Shown here: one piece after another, positions 31,693 through 42,865 of the stretch
Numbering within the stretch: the stretch's first letter is position 1
How the letters are laid out: each line of letters opens with the position of its first letter
The notes under the pieces: generated by a model
Told to the model about the DNA's origin: nothing
Seen by the model: only the letters and a program-made list of their open reading frames with translations
Databases searched by the model: none
Translations under genes and position numbers: made by a program
From: Theocolax elegans
Taxonomy: Eukaryota; Arthropoda; Insecta; Hymenoptera; Cerocephalidae
NCBI GenBank assembly: GCA_026168455.1
Contig: CM047430.1
Coordinates: 4,053,448 to 4,117,447, forward strand
DNA: 64,000 nucleotides
Direction of reading: 5' to 3'

Positions 31693-32440
31693 TTTTAATA
31701 CAAAGTTATAATTTTTAATACAAAGTTATAATTTTCTTCGACAAGTGTCGCGATAGCACGGTAAGCTGTAGACTACACGGAACAAACTCTGTGAATAAAC
31801 TGAAAATTCTCGCTGAAAAATCCAGGTTATATACATTTTTCCTAATGAACATACTGTATATGTTTTGTATATATTAGACGAAGTAATAAAACATTAAATA
31901 AAGTAATAAAAACATTTTCTTCTCATTTTTTCTCTTAGTACAACCGTTTAATATTTTTCTAAACTTCTATATAGCAGTTATAAAAATACATATTATTTCG
32001 GTATATATTCATGAAAATTTAGTTTCTTAATGTTTAGTTAATGAATATTTTCATATCTACTTGCATTTCATTAAAAAGCCCTTAGTGATGAGTGTAAAAA
32101 GTTCTAACGATTCTTTGAGCGTGCTTCACCAATTGATGAGTAGAACGTCAGGTAAAAGGTTATAATGAGTTTTCTGTTCCACCTAATTACCTACTCACAA
32201 CTTTCATACACCTCTGACTCATATTAGAAATCTATATCATTTACGTATTGGCTATGTATTTTCACGTCAAACTCATGTTATCTTCACTCGCGCCCTTCTA
32301 CTACTCTCGAAAAAAGTACTTGGTTACAGTATTTAAGAAACAGAAAATCGAGTTATACATTATAATACAAAGAATCGTTACGTGAAACACTTCTCTTTTT
32401 CATTTTCATATTTAACTACGTTAAATAATCAACGTTTAAA
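31693..32440. promoter_or_regulatory. Divergent intergenic region
   Basis: AT-rich spacer of 750 bases between minus-strand genes and the plus-strand gene at 32441. Any promoters for both must lie here or nearby. I see no strong motif. Confidence 0.35.
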
Positions 32441-33230
32441 ATGAATAGTGGTGAACATACAGCATCAGTCTCAATAAAACAGAAACGGATTAAGATGGCA
32501 TCATACAATTCAAGAGAAGCCGCCACAAGTTATTTCTTATACTCACGGGTTTATCCACTAAATAGTTCCTGTTCAAAAAAAGTCATCGTTGGATTCAACT
32601 GTGATAAAAATAATAATTTTAAATGTTCAGTTAAAATTATAAACCAATCGTTCTATGGCATTGTATTTACATTAGAAGCCTGGGAAAGTTTCAAATTATT
32701 ATTTAAAGATATCGCAACGTATTTCGAGAGTGACGATACTTCTACTACACAAAACAAAATTTCTTTCCATGGAGTGTCAGTGAATTTTACTACTACATAC
32801 GGCTCAAAAGCTATTATTCTCTAATATCGAAATTGATCCCGATCTACAAACATCAAATAAGGAGAATCAGTTTTCACCTTCGTCGGTAAAAAAACCGAAA
32901 ATATACGCACCAGCTGTCGTTCTACAACGTACTTCATTTGACGGACTAGTCAAAGTATTAGCGTGCATCGATTGCAGTATAAACACACTTATGAAAATCT
33001 TACCTAGTGTGTCAATGTGTAATTCTAATATAATTCAAGAAATATATCAGAGTTTCTCCGAAAATACTGTATACATCGGTTCACAAGCGTTAAACATAAA
33101 AAATAAAATATTAGAAAATCTCAGTAAAGAATTTATTGAACATTATTTCGATGTAATATTTAACGAACTAATTACACTACATATTAATTCTATCATTTCT
33201 CAAATCATTTTAAAATTAACAGTTACGTAA
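32441..33230 (+). pseudogene. Hypothetical protein with one frameshift
   Basis: Frame 1 gives 127 codons (32441-32824). The frame of the 79-codon ORF (32991-33230) is open upstream back across the end of the first, and the two overlap at about 32800-32825, so one base gained or lost there splits a protein of about 262 residues. First half: a Cys/Ser-rich start and the block 'GIVFTLEAWESFKLLF'. Second half: a Lys/Pro linker and a helical C-terminus. No family recognised. It is divergent from the Polinton-type polymerase and may belong to the same element. Confidence 0.55.
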
Positions 33231-34340
33231 ACGATATGTAAATATTATAAAATGTACAAAAGTTTAGTATTATTCATAATTAAATTATTTTAACACAAAA
33301 AATAATCTATTCATTTATCACACCTATACACTTACCTATATATCCTATTTATTAATATTAAATATTCATTGAAAATATCCAATTAAAATATAATATGTAT
33401 AACCTATTATACGTTTGACAATCTCTCTCTTTCTCTCCTTTATACATCTACCTGAAAATATACGAAAATTACATTTACGCATCGACCTAGACAACACCCG
33501 TGTCTCCGAGCTCACAGCGTGGTCCCTCTGTTTATAATATTGTATCCATATACCTTCAGGCCCACACATACTCTATAATGAGACTCGGTCACTCCCACCA
33601 CCCTCCTCCTGACACCATACACTCATTAATTATACACCACGAGACTTTTCCAATATTCTTTCAATACGACAGACAAGTGTCGCCAATCCCCTCCATCAAG
33701 GTTTCAAAAATACATTAAGAATAAGGAAAAATGCATCACATCCCCTCCACAAGATCCCCGCTCACTCCTCTCCTCCCACCTACAATATACCGCCAAAATT
33801 TTTGAATTAAACAGAGTGGAAGTTTTCCTACCTCCCACCACCTTCGCCATCTTGGCCGCCATCTTGTTCCTATAGTCCCCCACATACTACTTTTATTACT
33901 ATAAATATATGAGATTTGATAAGCAGCGTAGATTACTTGGACATAGAAAAATATTTTTCGATATAATTTTAATACTCCGCGACATATCAATTTTTAATTA
34001 ATATAATACAATATACCTACATTTTTTCTTTTGCATGTTAGAATAAGAACTATTTAATCGAAAACGTGACATTTTTGCATGATATTTGCAATAACTTTTG
34101 ACCTAGTCAAGATATTTAATCAAACCAAAATTGAGAAAATTTATAATAAAAATATCTTTGTTTTTCAATAGTTAAAAGGTTTAAATTATTGTTAGAGTAT
34201 GGCTTGTAACGCGGTTTAGACAATTAATTTGTTAATAACAATTTATATACAACTTTTTCAGACTTTTACCCAAAAAATTCGGATTCAGCCGGCAAAAATG
34301 CTTTAAAAATACTTGGGTAGGGCCGTGGCATATGAAAAGG
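33231..34340. other. No supported gene
   Basis: Contains two short minus-strand frames (33366-33569, 33736-33990) in a stretch slightly richer in C. Neither has a recognisable domain. The second has a Trp/Arg-rich run typical of chance frames. Confidence 0.5.
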
Positions 34341-34355
34341 CGACGAAACCATACC

Positions 34356-34425
34356 TGGCGCCTAGACTATTAGGCCTCGTGACTGGAAACTCACGGATCC
34401 TCGGTTCGAGTCCCGTCGTTCGAAC
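34356..34425 (+). ncRNA. tRNA-Ser-like degenerate sequence
   Basis: Exact B box GGTTCGAGTCC (34403-34413), an A-box-like TGGCGCCTAGACTATTAGG upstream and a CTGGAAA anticodon-like loop within GTGA/TCAC. The acceptor and T stems do not pair well, so it is not a functional tRNA. The phrase gactggaaactca recurs at the ends of the duplicated segments near 44950 and 47590. Confidence 0.45.
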
Positions 34426-34885
34426 AATTTTTTATTTTTCTCCTATCATTAATTTTTTATTTAGTCCTCTTCTATGACCTTTGTAGAAAGTATAAATACA
34501 ATATTAAAGACAAATAAATATATATGGTGCATAAATGGGATTTATTTGTGAGATCGTTATAGTAACAATAATAACAAAGATTAATTATTGAATTTATGTT
34601 TAATTTACAATTTAATCTAGTATCTTTGCAGTACGATTGTTATATTTAGTTATTTAAGAATATAATAAATAAATGACGAAGTATGTTCTTTAACATGACG
34701 CTTCGCTGGCACAGACTATACTTAACGGTTCATGCGGGCAAGGTGGAGTGGTGGCCCTTATCGTTCTGGGATACGATCTTCATGCCTCTTCATGAATCCA
34801 TCCATCGACTGCAAGGACTCAACGTAATCCTGTCTGCATAGCGGTATTGTTTTCCAAAATGTGACCAATGCTATATATTGAAAAC

Positions 34886-35330
34886 ATCCCGCGTAAAAAT
34901 ATAAACTATTGCCACTATATTGCAGAGCAATGGACAATAGTTATTGCAAACATATTGCCAATATGTTGCCGCGACAATTGGCAATGTATTGCCAACATAC
35001 CGCCAAACAGCATCCTCCCATATCTTTGCCAAATATTGGCAATAGTTACTATCTTACCTTTGTAAACTATTACCAATATGTTGGCTATACCTCATAAATT
35101 TAAAAAAAAAAAAAAAATATTAGCCAGCCGCGGGATTTGAACCTTCAATCTTTAGGTCCGAATGCTGACTCTTTACCATTGAGCCATTTTGTTATTTTGT
35201 TATAAGGAGTTAATTTCAGGCTATAAAGAACAGTTGAAAGTGTGGTTAAAAAATTTCTAAGTCCAAAATTTTATGAATTCAGCTGTTCTTTATAACCTAA
35301 AATTAACCCTTAGTACCAACCCGACTAGAA
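34886..35330. mobile_element. Foldback element T, one arm plus centre, with tRNA-like unit
   Basis: Starts CCCGCGTAAAAATATAAACT, as do both ends of the complete copy at 48268-49117. The arm is full of TTGCCAATA/TATTGGCAA words. A tRNA-like unit on the minus strand (about 35187-35122; A box TGGCTCAATGG, B box GGTTCAAATCC) follows a poly-A run, then a hairpin (35215-35310). The other arm is missing. Confidence 0.7.
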
Positions 35331-36110
35331 ACAGTATGTAAGGCTAACATGAGGGCCTGCTAAGGTGCCTTATGATTGTAGTGTCGCCCTCGCCAGGCAT
35401 CCCCATATGTTTAACGAAGGAATGTAATGGGGCAAAGATCAGGGCCTCGGAAGGCAATCACTAACTCAAAGAAAGTGAGGTTATAAACAAATTAAATAAT
35501 GTAAATAATTAAATAAGTAATTAAATAATTAAATAATAATTAAATAAGTGTAAAAAACGAGTTACATTAAAATAACTCTAAGGTAGAGTTTAACTAAATC
35601 TAAGATAGAGTATTTGAGCTCTTTCTTATTTCCGACACATACGACGATTTTAAAAATGTAAAAAATAAACAAAGCTGCATCCTTATTAAAGTAAAATTTA
35701 TATTAAATTATTTAGGGTAACACTTGAAGACACGCTTGAATTTTTAGATTTATGTAACCTCATTATCAGCCAGTAATAAAATCATAGTAATTTCGTAATG
35801 CTAGTGCAAATTCAATATACGAACATGAAGTGTTAAAAATTGAATAAATACAAGAACCTTTTTTTGCAATAATGATGTAAAATAATTTGTAAAATGTTTT
35901 ATATTATATTGACCCTTTGAAGCACTCATTTATCGGATAAAATGGTCTGTTCTTTTAAATTTTTTTATAAATGTTATTTATACAAATAAATATATTTGGA
36001 AAGTTTATATGCAAATTAATTACAGATATAAACAAATAACAATGACTTAAATTGGACAAAAAAAAATCCTGAAAAAAAATTTAAAAACAATTTGTAACTA
36101 TGTTAAATAC
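35331..36110. other. No gene seen
   Basis: AT-rich. Includes two short TCTAAGGTAGAGT-type words (35570-35625) like those at 44620-44760. Confidence 0.5.
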
Positions 36111-36116
36111 ATATAA

Positions 36117-36253
36117 ATTTGACTTCAGACTGCAACTTGTAAAATTTGCTTGAGTCCGATTAATCAAAAATGAAATTTACAAGATTTTTAAATTTCATTT
36201 TTGATTACTCGGTCTCAAGCACATTTTATAATTGGCATTCTGAAGTCAAATTG
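36117..36253. repeat. 137-bp hairpin element
   Basis: Arms of about 60 bases (aatttgacttcaga... and its inverse ...tctgaagtcaaatt) around a 14-base AT loop, with a few mismatches. A MITE or transcribed long hairpin; no ORF. Confidence 0.75.
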
Positions 36254-36407
36254 GTCAGCGAAGGATCATTCATTATATATATTATATACATTTAAATTAG
36301 TTTATAAACGCCTATTATGGAGCTTTCTAAGATAATTCCCTGCATAACCTCAAATTACTTTTGAATGACATGTCACTTTATAATTCATTAGCAATTTATT
36401 TATCTTT

Positions 36408-36606
36408 CTACAGCCTTGATGGTATAATGCATTCAGACAGTGACAGAAATAGGTTAGGTTAAGTAATGAGAAAATTATTTGAAGAACTTTATTTGAAACA
36501 GAACTTTATTCTACAGACTTGATGGTATAATGCATTCAGACAGTAACAGAAATAGGTTAGGTTAAGTATTGAGAAAATTATTAGAAGTACTTTATTTGAA
36601 ATTAAC
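36408..36606. repeat. 103-bp tandem duplication
   Basis: 'ctacagncttgatggtataa' through 'aactttatttgaaa' occurs twice with few changes. Each copy contains aggttaggtt. Confidence 0.85.
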
Positions 36607-36799
36607 TTTACTTTTACGTTACTAAAATTTAAGAAATATATATTAATCACTTCTGGAAATTTAATCACTTTTACATGATCTTGATTTATTCGCGAACAGT
36701 AACAATAGGTCTTGTAATTCTATAAATTATTAAAATTACAGAGACCAGAGTCGCCAAACACTACAGAACAGTTCTTAGAGTTGAATTAGAGTTAAATTA

Positions 36800-37130
36800 A
36801 TCAAAAGGCGCCATAGCGCCTGCACGCAAGTATGCAGGCGCGTAAGCCCTTATTATACAGCTAACTAACCCCTCAGATTTTTTATATTTTCGTACATTTA
36901 AAATTATACTATCTATTTATGCAATTACAAATCTCACATCTATTTTTTATATAAGTTTTCACTTTACAATAAATCCGGTTTGAATTCATAAGTGCATAGT
37001 GGAGAAATTCGATGTTATTAAAGTTGCTTGCTGAATTCCGATTCTCGAATTTTTGCTATTTCCACTTTCTTTTTTTCATTTGATGGCAACAAAAAGAGAT
37101 AGCGTCATAGGAGATGCGAAAGATAGAAAG
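36800..37130. mobile_element. Hairpin-type terminal block, copy 2
   Basis: ATCAAAA, hairpin GGCGC-CATA-GCGCC, GCAAGTAT, a second GC stem, 'acagctaact', 'cccctcagatttt', then T-rich text ending in 'tttttgctatttcc'. The same order is found at 63662-64000 and, more diverged, at 10999-11290. No gene is attached here. Confidence 0.7.
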
Positions 37131-37207
37131 AGACGAAATTTTTTCCATCCCGTGAGAGAACGCCTACAGAGGTAAAAACTGTTAGCAAGTTGTTTGAGAA
37201 GTGGCCG

Positions 37208-37530
37208 CAAAGAGATATATATATATCTCTATAATATATAAATATTTCGCCGCCGCCGCCGCCGCCGCCGTATCTAAGAATTCAGAATTCAACATATATA
37301 TATATATATATGTCATATATATATGTTATATATATATATGTTATATCTCTTCATAATATATAAATATTTCGCCGCCGCCGCCGCCTCCACCGTGTCTAAG
37401 AATTCAGAATTCAACATATATATATATGTCATATATATGTTATATATATATGTCATTTATATGTTATATATTTCTCATATATATGATATATATATATGTA
37501 TGTCATATATATAAGTGTGTGTGTGTGTGT
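37208..37530. repeat. GCC/TA/GT microsatellite cluster
   Basis: Two rounds of TA repeat, 'aatatttcgccgccgccgcc', the gaattcagaattc tag and ATATGT repeats, ending in (GT)n that borders the retrotransposon at 37545. Confidence 0.9.
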
Positions 37531-37544
37531 GTGTGTGAATGTGT

Positions 37545-39988
37545 TTGGTTTTTTTTTTTTTTTTTTTTTTTTTCCGAAGAGGTGGAGAAATGCTTAATGC
37601 ACCATGACTGGAGCCATGCGAGACTCCCCGTGTGTGGGACTCTCCTACCGAAGGATGTCGATAGGCATACCCACTAAAACTCCACCTCTTTTCTTACCTT
37701 TATTCCCCCGCGGAAACCGCCGCAAGGCATTACTTCGCGGGGGGAGGCACGGCTAGATTAGCCCACTACTGTTGCTATCGCAACTCCTCTCTCCTCTTCT
37801 CTTCTGATGAGACCCAGCCTGTCCACTACGGACGTACAGAGGGTCACTACCGCGTTCCATCCCTCCTGGGAGTCAAGCAAGCACGCCCCGATGCCCTGAG
37901 GGGTGAGGGGACCGCTCCAAGTGACTTGAAACTGGTCCCGTTCCTCCCTAAAACGAGGACACCATAAGAGGACGTGTTCCACGTCTTCGTCCACCCCTGG
38001 ACAAGCCGGGCACTCTGCGCTGCCGTAGACCCCTATACGAAATAGGTAGCTACGGAAGCATCCGTGCCCGGTCAGCACCTGGGTAAGCTGGAAACTGACG
38101 AAGCCGTGTTTCCTGCTCGCCCACTTCTGGATCCGCGGGATGATGCGGTAGGTCCAGCGGCCGTCCCTGGCTGAGTCCCATCTCCGCTGCCACTCCTCTA
38201 CGGTCCGCAATGACCATCGGTTATGGCAGCGATTCTCTTCTACGCGTCGCCCACCATCACGGTGTCTTTCAGCTCTCTCGGCTGCCAGGAGGTCGAAGGG
38301 GGCGGTCCCCGCGATCACCGAGAGCGCAATGTCAGATACGGTTCGGTACGCCCGGGCCACCCTTAGCGCAGCTATCCTGCAGGCTCTCTGACACGGAGCA
38401 CCAAAGCTCTTGTGCCTGTTCAGGGCATCAGCCCAGATAGGAGCTCCGTATAAAATTACAGAGCTCACCACCGAGGCAAGGAGAGACCTTCGCGGTTGCT
38501 GGGGTCCCCCGATGTTGGGCATGATGCCCGCCAGCGCACGGGCCACCCTTGCCGCCTTTGAGCCCGCGTTCGCGAGATGGTGTTTGAACGACAGCCGCGC
38601 GTCTAGTGTGACCCCTAAATACTTCAACGTTTTCACCGACCGTATCCGTTCTTTACCTACCGTGAAGGTGGCGGTCCTCTCCTTTTTTGTGCGAGAGATG
38701 AGCACCGCCTCCGTTTTTTCCGCCGCCAGACTAAGTCCGTGGTCTCTCAACCAAGTGGCGACCACTTCTATAGAGACGTCTCCGAGATATTCGATCTCTT
38801 CGACACTCTTTGCGACCACCACTAGCGCCACGTCGTCCGCGAAAGCCACCATCGAGACACCCTCCGGAAGTTGCTGCCTAAGCAGGCCGTCATAGACAAC
38901 GTTCCAGAGTAGGGGCCCAATGACCGAACCCTGCGGCACGCCTCCCGTGATGTTGTGGGAGTGCACACCGTCGTCGGTGTCGTAGAGCAGAGTACGGTCA
39001 GTCAGGTAACTCGAGGTGACCTCCCTGAGATAGAGTGGCACTTGGAAGTGCTGCAGGGACAGCATGATGTCGTCCCATCTGGCCGAGTTGAAGGCATTCC
39101 GGATGTCCAAGGTGATGATGGCACACATCCGCCTTGCACTCCGACCAGCATTGATGGCGTTTGTGGCTATGCCAACAACTCTGCCTACAGCATCCATGGT
39201 CGATCGACCCTTTCGGAAGCCGAACTGGTTGTCGGAGAGGTCTCCGGCCCGACCGATGGCCTCTGCAAGCCTGGCGCAGATCACCCGCTCCAGGAGCTTC
39301 CCAACTATATCCAGTAGACAGAGCGGGCGGTAAGATGATGGCTCCTCCGGGGGTTTGTTTCCCTTTGGTAGGAGTACCAGCCTCTGCGTCTTCCACTGGG
39401 CCGGGAAGCAACCTTCTCTTAGGCATGCGTTGAATGCGTCCAGGAACAAGCCCGGAGAACTCATCGCCGCTGTCTTGACGGCCAGGCCAGGTATTCCGTC
39501 AGGCCCTGGAGCTTTACGTACGGAAATACCCTTAGCGGCCATCCTCAGTTCGGCTTCACTAATGTCTGGCGACTCGGCTGCACCAATGGTGGCCATCAGG
39601 CCCGTCTCTACTGCCCTTTTCCGATGTTCTGGAAACAGGTGGCGGACGACTCCGTCCAGAAAAACTGGGTCGGTGGGTGCAACAGCTCCCCCGGGGTTGA
39701 TCTTATTCATAACCGTTTTATACGGTCTGCCCCAGGGGTCGTGGTCCACCTCCTCACAGAGCTCCCGCCAACACCTTCTCTTGGCAGTCTTGAATGGCCA
39801 CCTTGAGATCCCTCCGCTTTTGTTCGTATTCTGCGGAACGATCTTGGAACCGCGGTGTTCCCCTCGCTCTTTGGTGCAGCCTTCTGGCACGCAGGCACTC
39901 ACGTCTCTTTTCTGCGATGTCCTCACTCCACCAGATTATCGGTGGGCGGCCGCGAGGGTTAAACTTCACGGCCATAGAGGCATCGCAA
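37545..39988 (-). mobile_element. R1-clade (Waldo-like) non-LTR retrotransposon, 5'-truncated
   Basis: Minus orientation: poly-A tail (37573-37549 on the plus strand as T) and a 12-bp duplication GTGTGAATGTGT at 37533-37544 and 39989-40000. The copy is inserted in a GT microsatellite, a target typical of Waldo-type R1-clade elements. The 5' end is truncated within the region after the endonuclease domain. Confidence 0.85.
37758..39980 (-). pseudogene. R1-clade reverse transcriptase (5'-truncated, one frameshift)
   Basis: Starts with the endonuclease-RT linker WWSEDIAEKRREC (about 39930) in one frame. It shifts near 39795 into a 722-codon frame that carries the RT: PGPDGIPGLA, SYRPLCLLD, QFGFRKGRST, ITLDIRNAFNSA, GVPQGSVIGPLLW, FADDVAL (the catalytic F-A-D-D) and KYLGVTLD. 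Its C-terminal finger is C-x2-C...H...C (CPACPG...EHVLLWC). Stop at 37758, then about 180 bases of 3' UTR and the poly-A. The apurinic endonuclease domain is lost, so the copy is dead even without the frameshift. Much more GC-rich than its surroundings. Confidence 0.9.
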
Positions 39989-39994
39989 GTGTGA

Positions 39995-40000
<6 letters not shown>

Positions 40001-40038
<38 letters not shown>

Positions 40039-40040
40039 TA
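40001..40040. repeat. (GT)n microsatellite
   Basis: The right half of the GT repeat split by the retrotransposon; continues directly into the AT-rich repeat copy at 40046. Confidence 0.9.
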
Positions 40041-40045
40041 CTTGT

Positions 40046-40870
40046 TTTTTCAAGAATAGATAATATATGTATTTTTTCCGTGCGCAAAAAAAAGTTGTGA
40101 ATATAACTTGAAAGAATGTGTATTAGTTTACTTATTCCTGATAAAAACTCATAAAATAAAAACGGACCTAAAATTTAATGTAATGTTTTTAAATATATGC
40201 ACAATTTTTCGAAGATAAAATAAATATTAATCAAGTATAACATACACTTTTCAAATATCTATATGTGAAATATACAATAAATTAAAAATTAAATACATTA
40301 ATTATTGCATTTTTAAGATAATTCTATTATAAACAGTAATGGCAAAAGAAAATTCAAATTTTAACAGTGGCAATATAAAATACGAATTACATTTCAAAAG
40401 TTTTTCGAAAATTATTATTTTAGTAGTAACAAGTATGTATTTATTAGAAACAAAAGGTTATTTAAGGAATGCCTTTGTTTATAATAATTAAAATAAATAT
40501 ATGGGGTCTGTAACTAAAGGAAAAACTAATTGGATATAATTATGGATTAAAACGCAAATTTTGAAAGAGGTGCAAATTACGAATTACGGGAGAAATGGAA
40601 GAAACAGGTTTTTATTTATATACCACTAAAATGTTATAAATAATTTTTTAAAACTAATACAAAAGTTAATTTTATTAAGTAGAAAGTTTTATTACTCTAA
40701 AAGTACAAAATATTAATGACATATAGAACTCTTGGCGATGACTTAAATAAATTAATCTTAGGAGGTATAGTTCTATTTAGATCCGTTTAAAATAATCTAA
40801 AATTTTAATAGGTTTTTACTAAATGCTACAATTAAGTTTATGCACTTTACTATTTTAAGTTAATTGTTCA
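40046..40870. repeat. Copy of the AT-rich repeat of 248-1140
   Basis: Near-identical to 248-1140 with an internal deletion of about 100 bases (near 40426) and small changes. The GT repeat also precedes it in the copies at 1 and 1846. Confidence 0.85.
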
Positions 40871-40879
40871 TTACCACAT

Positions 40880-42793
40880 ATTTATATATATATATTACAC
40901 CTTTGGTGTAAGTTATGTCCTAAAATTCGTGAAAATTAGTGATTTTATGAGGTTTATGAGGCATAAGTTACACCAGCGGTCTTGGCCAATAATCTAACCC
41001 AAGCCATTCGAAAGCTCGCGAAAAATGTGAACTTTTGAGAGGTGTTAGATTAAAATTGATTATGGTGTAGTAGCCTTTTTTTTGATATTCACTATGTCCG
41101 GGTGTTCTATCTCTTCAAGATTTTAAAATTAAGAAATGTAACCAGGGATAGATAAGTTCTAAAGATTAATTTAAACAAAAGTTGTTCGTAATGTTTTTTC
41201 AAAAAAAATCAACTGATTTTGAGATAAATGGCTTTAAAAATAGAAATTTTTCTAAAAAATTGAAAAATTTCCACTTTTCATGGTCAAATAACTCTTAAGC
41301 AAATTATTTTTAACACTTAAATTTTTTTTGTATGTTCTGGAAGATGTTTCCAGCCTGTTCTCAATTTTGGAGTGATTTAAAATTTTCATCGTACCACTTG
41401 ACGTGAAATAGCCCATATATGTGTATATATATGTATGTATGTATGTGGGTGTGTGTGCGTGCGGCGGAATATTTATATACTATATATATATTTTAAAATT
41501 GTTTTTTCAAGAATACATAATATATGTATTCTTTCCGTGCGCAAAAAAAAAGTTGTGAACATAACATGAAAGAATGTGTATTTGTTTACTCATTCTTGAT
41601 AAAACTCATAAAATTTTTAAACGTATACTCAATAATAATAACGGATCTAAAATTCAATGTAATGCTTTAAATACAGATACAGAATTGTTTAACATACACT
41701 TTTCCAAATATCCATATGATATATACAATGGGTTAAAAATTAAATATATTAATTATTGCATGTTTAAGATAATTCTATTACAAACAATTAAATATATTAA
41801 TTATTGCACTTTTAAGATAATTCTATTTTTATACATATTTATATATATATATTACACCTTTGGTGTAAGTTATGTCCTAAAATTCGTGAAAATTAGTGAT
41901 TTTATGAGGTTTATGAGGCATAAGTTACACCAGCGGTCTTGGCCAATAATCTAACCCAAGCCATTCGAAAGCTCGCGAAAAATGTGAACTTTTGAGAGGT
42001 GTTAGATTAAAATTGATTATGGTGTAGTAGCCTTTTTTTTGATATTCACTATGTCCGGGTGTTCTATCTCTTCAAGATTTTAAAATTAAGAAATGTAACC
42101 AGGGATAGATAAGTTCTAAAGATTAATTTAAACAAAAGTTGTTCGTAATGTTTTTTCAAAAAAATCAACTGATTTTGAGATAAATGGCTTTAAAAATAGA
42201 AATTTTTCTAAAAAATTGAAAAATTTCCACTTTTCATGGTCAAATAACTCTTAAGCAAATTATTTTTAACACTTAAATTTTTTTTGTATGTTCTGGAAGA
42301 TGTTTCCAGCCTGTTCTCAAATTTTGGAGTGATTTAAAATTTTCATCGTACCACTTGACGTGAAATAGCCCATATATGTGTATATATATGTATGTATGTA
42401 TGTGGGTGTGTGTGCGTGCGGCGGAATATTTATATACTATATATATATTTTAAAATTGTTTTTTCAAGAATACATAATATATGTATTCTTTCCGTGCGCA
42501 AAAAAAAAGTTGTGAACATAACATGAAAGAATGTGTATTTGTTTACTCATTCTTGATAAAACTCATAAAATTTTTAAACGTATACTCAATAATAATAACG
42601 GATCTAAAATTCAATGTAATGCTTTAAATACAGATACAGAATTGTTTAACATACACTTTTCCAAATATCCATATGATATATACAATGGGTTAAAAATTAA
42701 ATATATTAATTATTGCATGTTTAAGATAATTCTATTACAAACAATTAAATATATTAATTATTGCACTTTTAAGATAATTCTATTTTTATACTT
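40880..42793. repeat. 957-bp tandem duplication (foldback A half plus repeat fragment)
   Basis: 40880-41836 and 41837-42793 are almost identical, offset 957. Each holds the right half of foldback A (to 41417 and 42374), TA/TG repeats and a truncated AT-rich repeat copy. Short plus-strand frames at 41574 and 42531 are shared noise, not genes. Confidence 0.9.
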
Positions 42794-42865
42794 ATTTATA
42801 TTTTAATTACAACTTTTTATAAGTAATTTATACTCCATAATAGTTTTCTGCAATTGAAAGTACTC

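Noticed and set aside
33736..33990. 84-codon minus-strand frame
   Set aside because: Trp/Arg-rich, no domain, no conserved context.
34356..34425. Functional tRNA-Ser gene
   Set aside because: Good B box, but acceptor and T stems do not pair; kept only as tRNA-like.
36430..36560. Telomere-type TTAGG repeat
   Set aside because: Only ggttaggtt within a 103-bp tandem duplication; no array.
39355..40059. 234-codon plus-strand frame
   Set aside because: Antisense of the R1-clade RT ending in the GT microsatellite.
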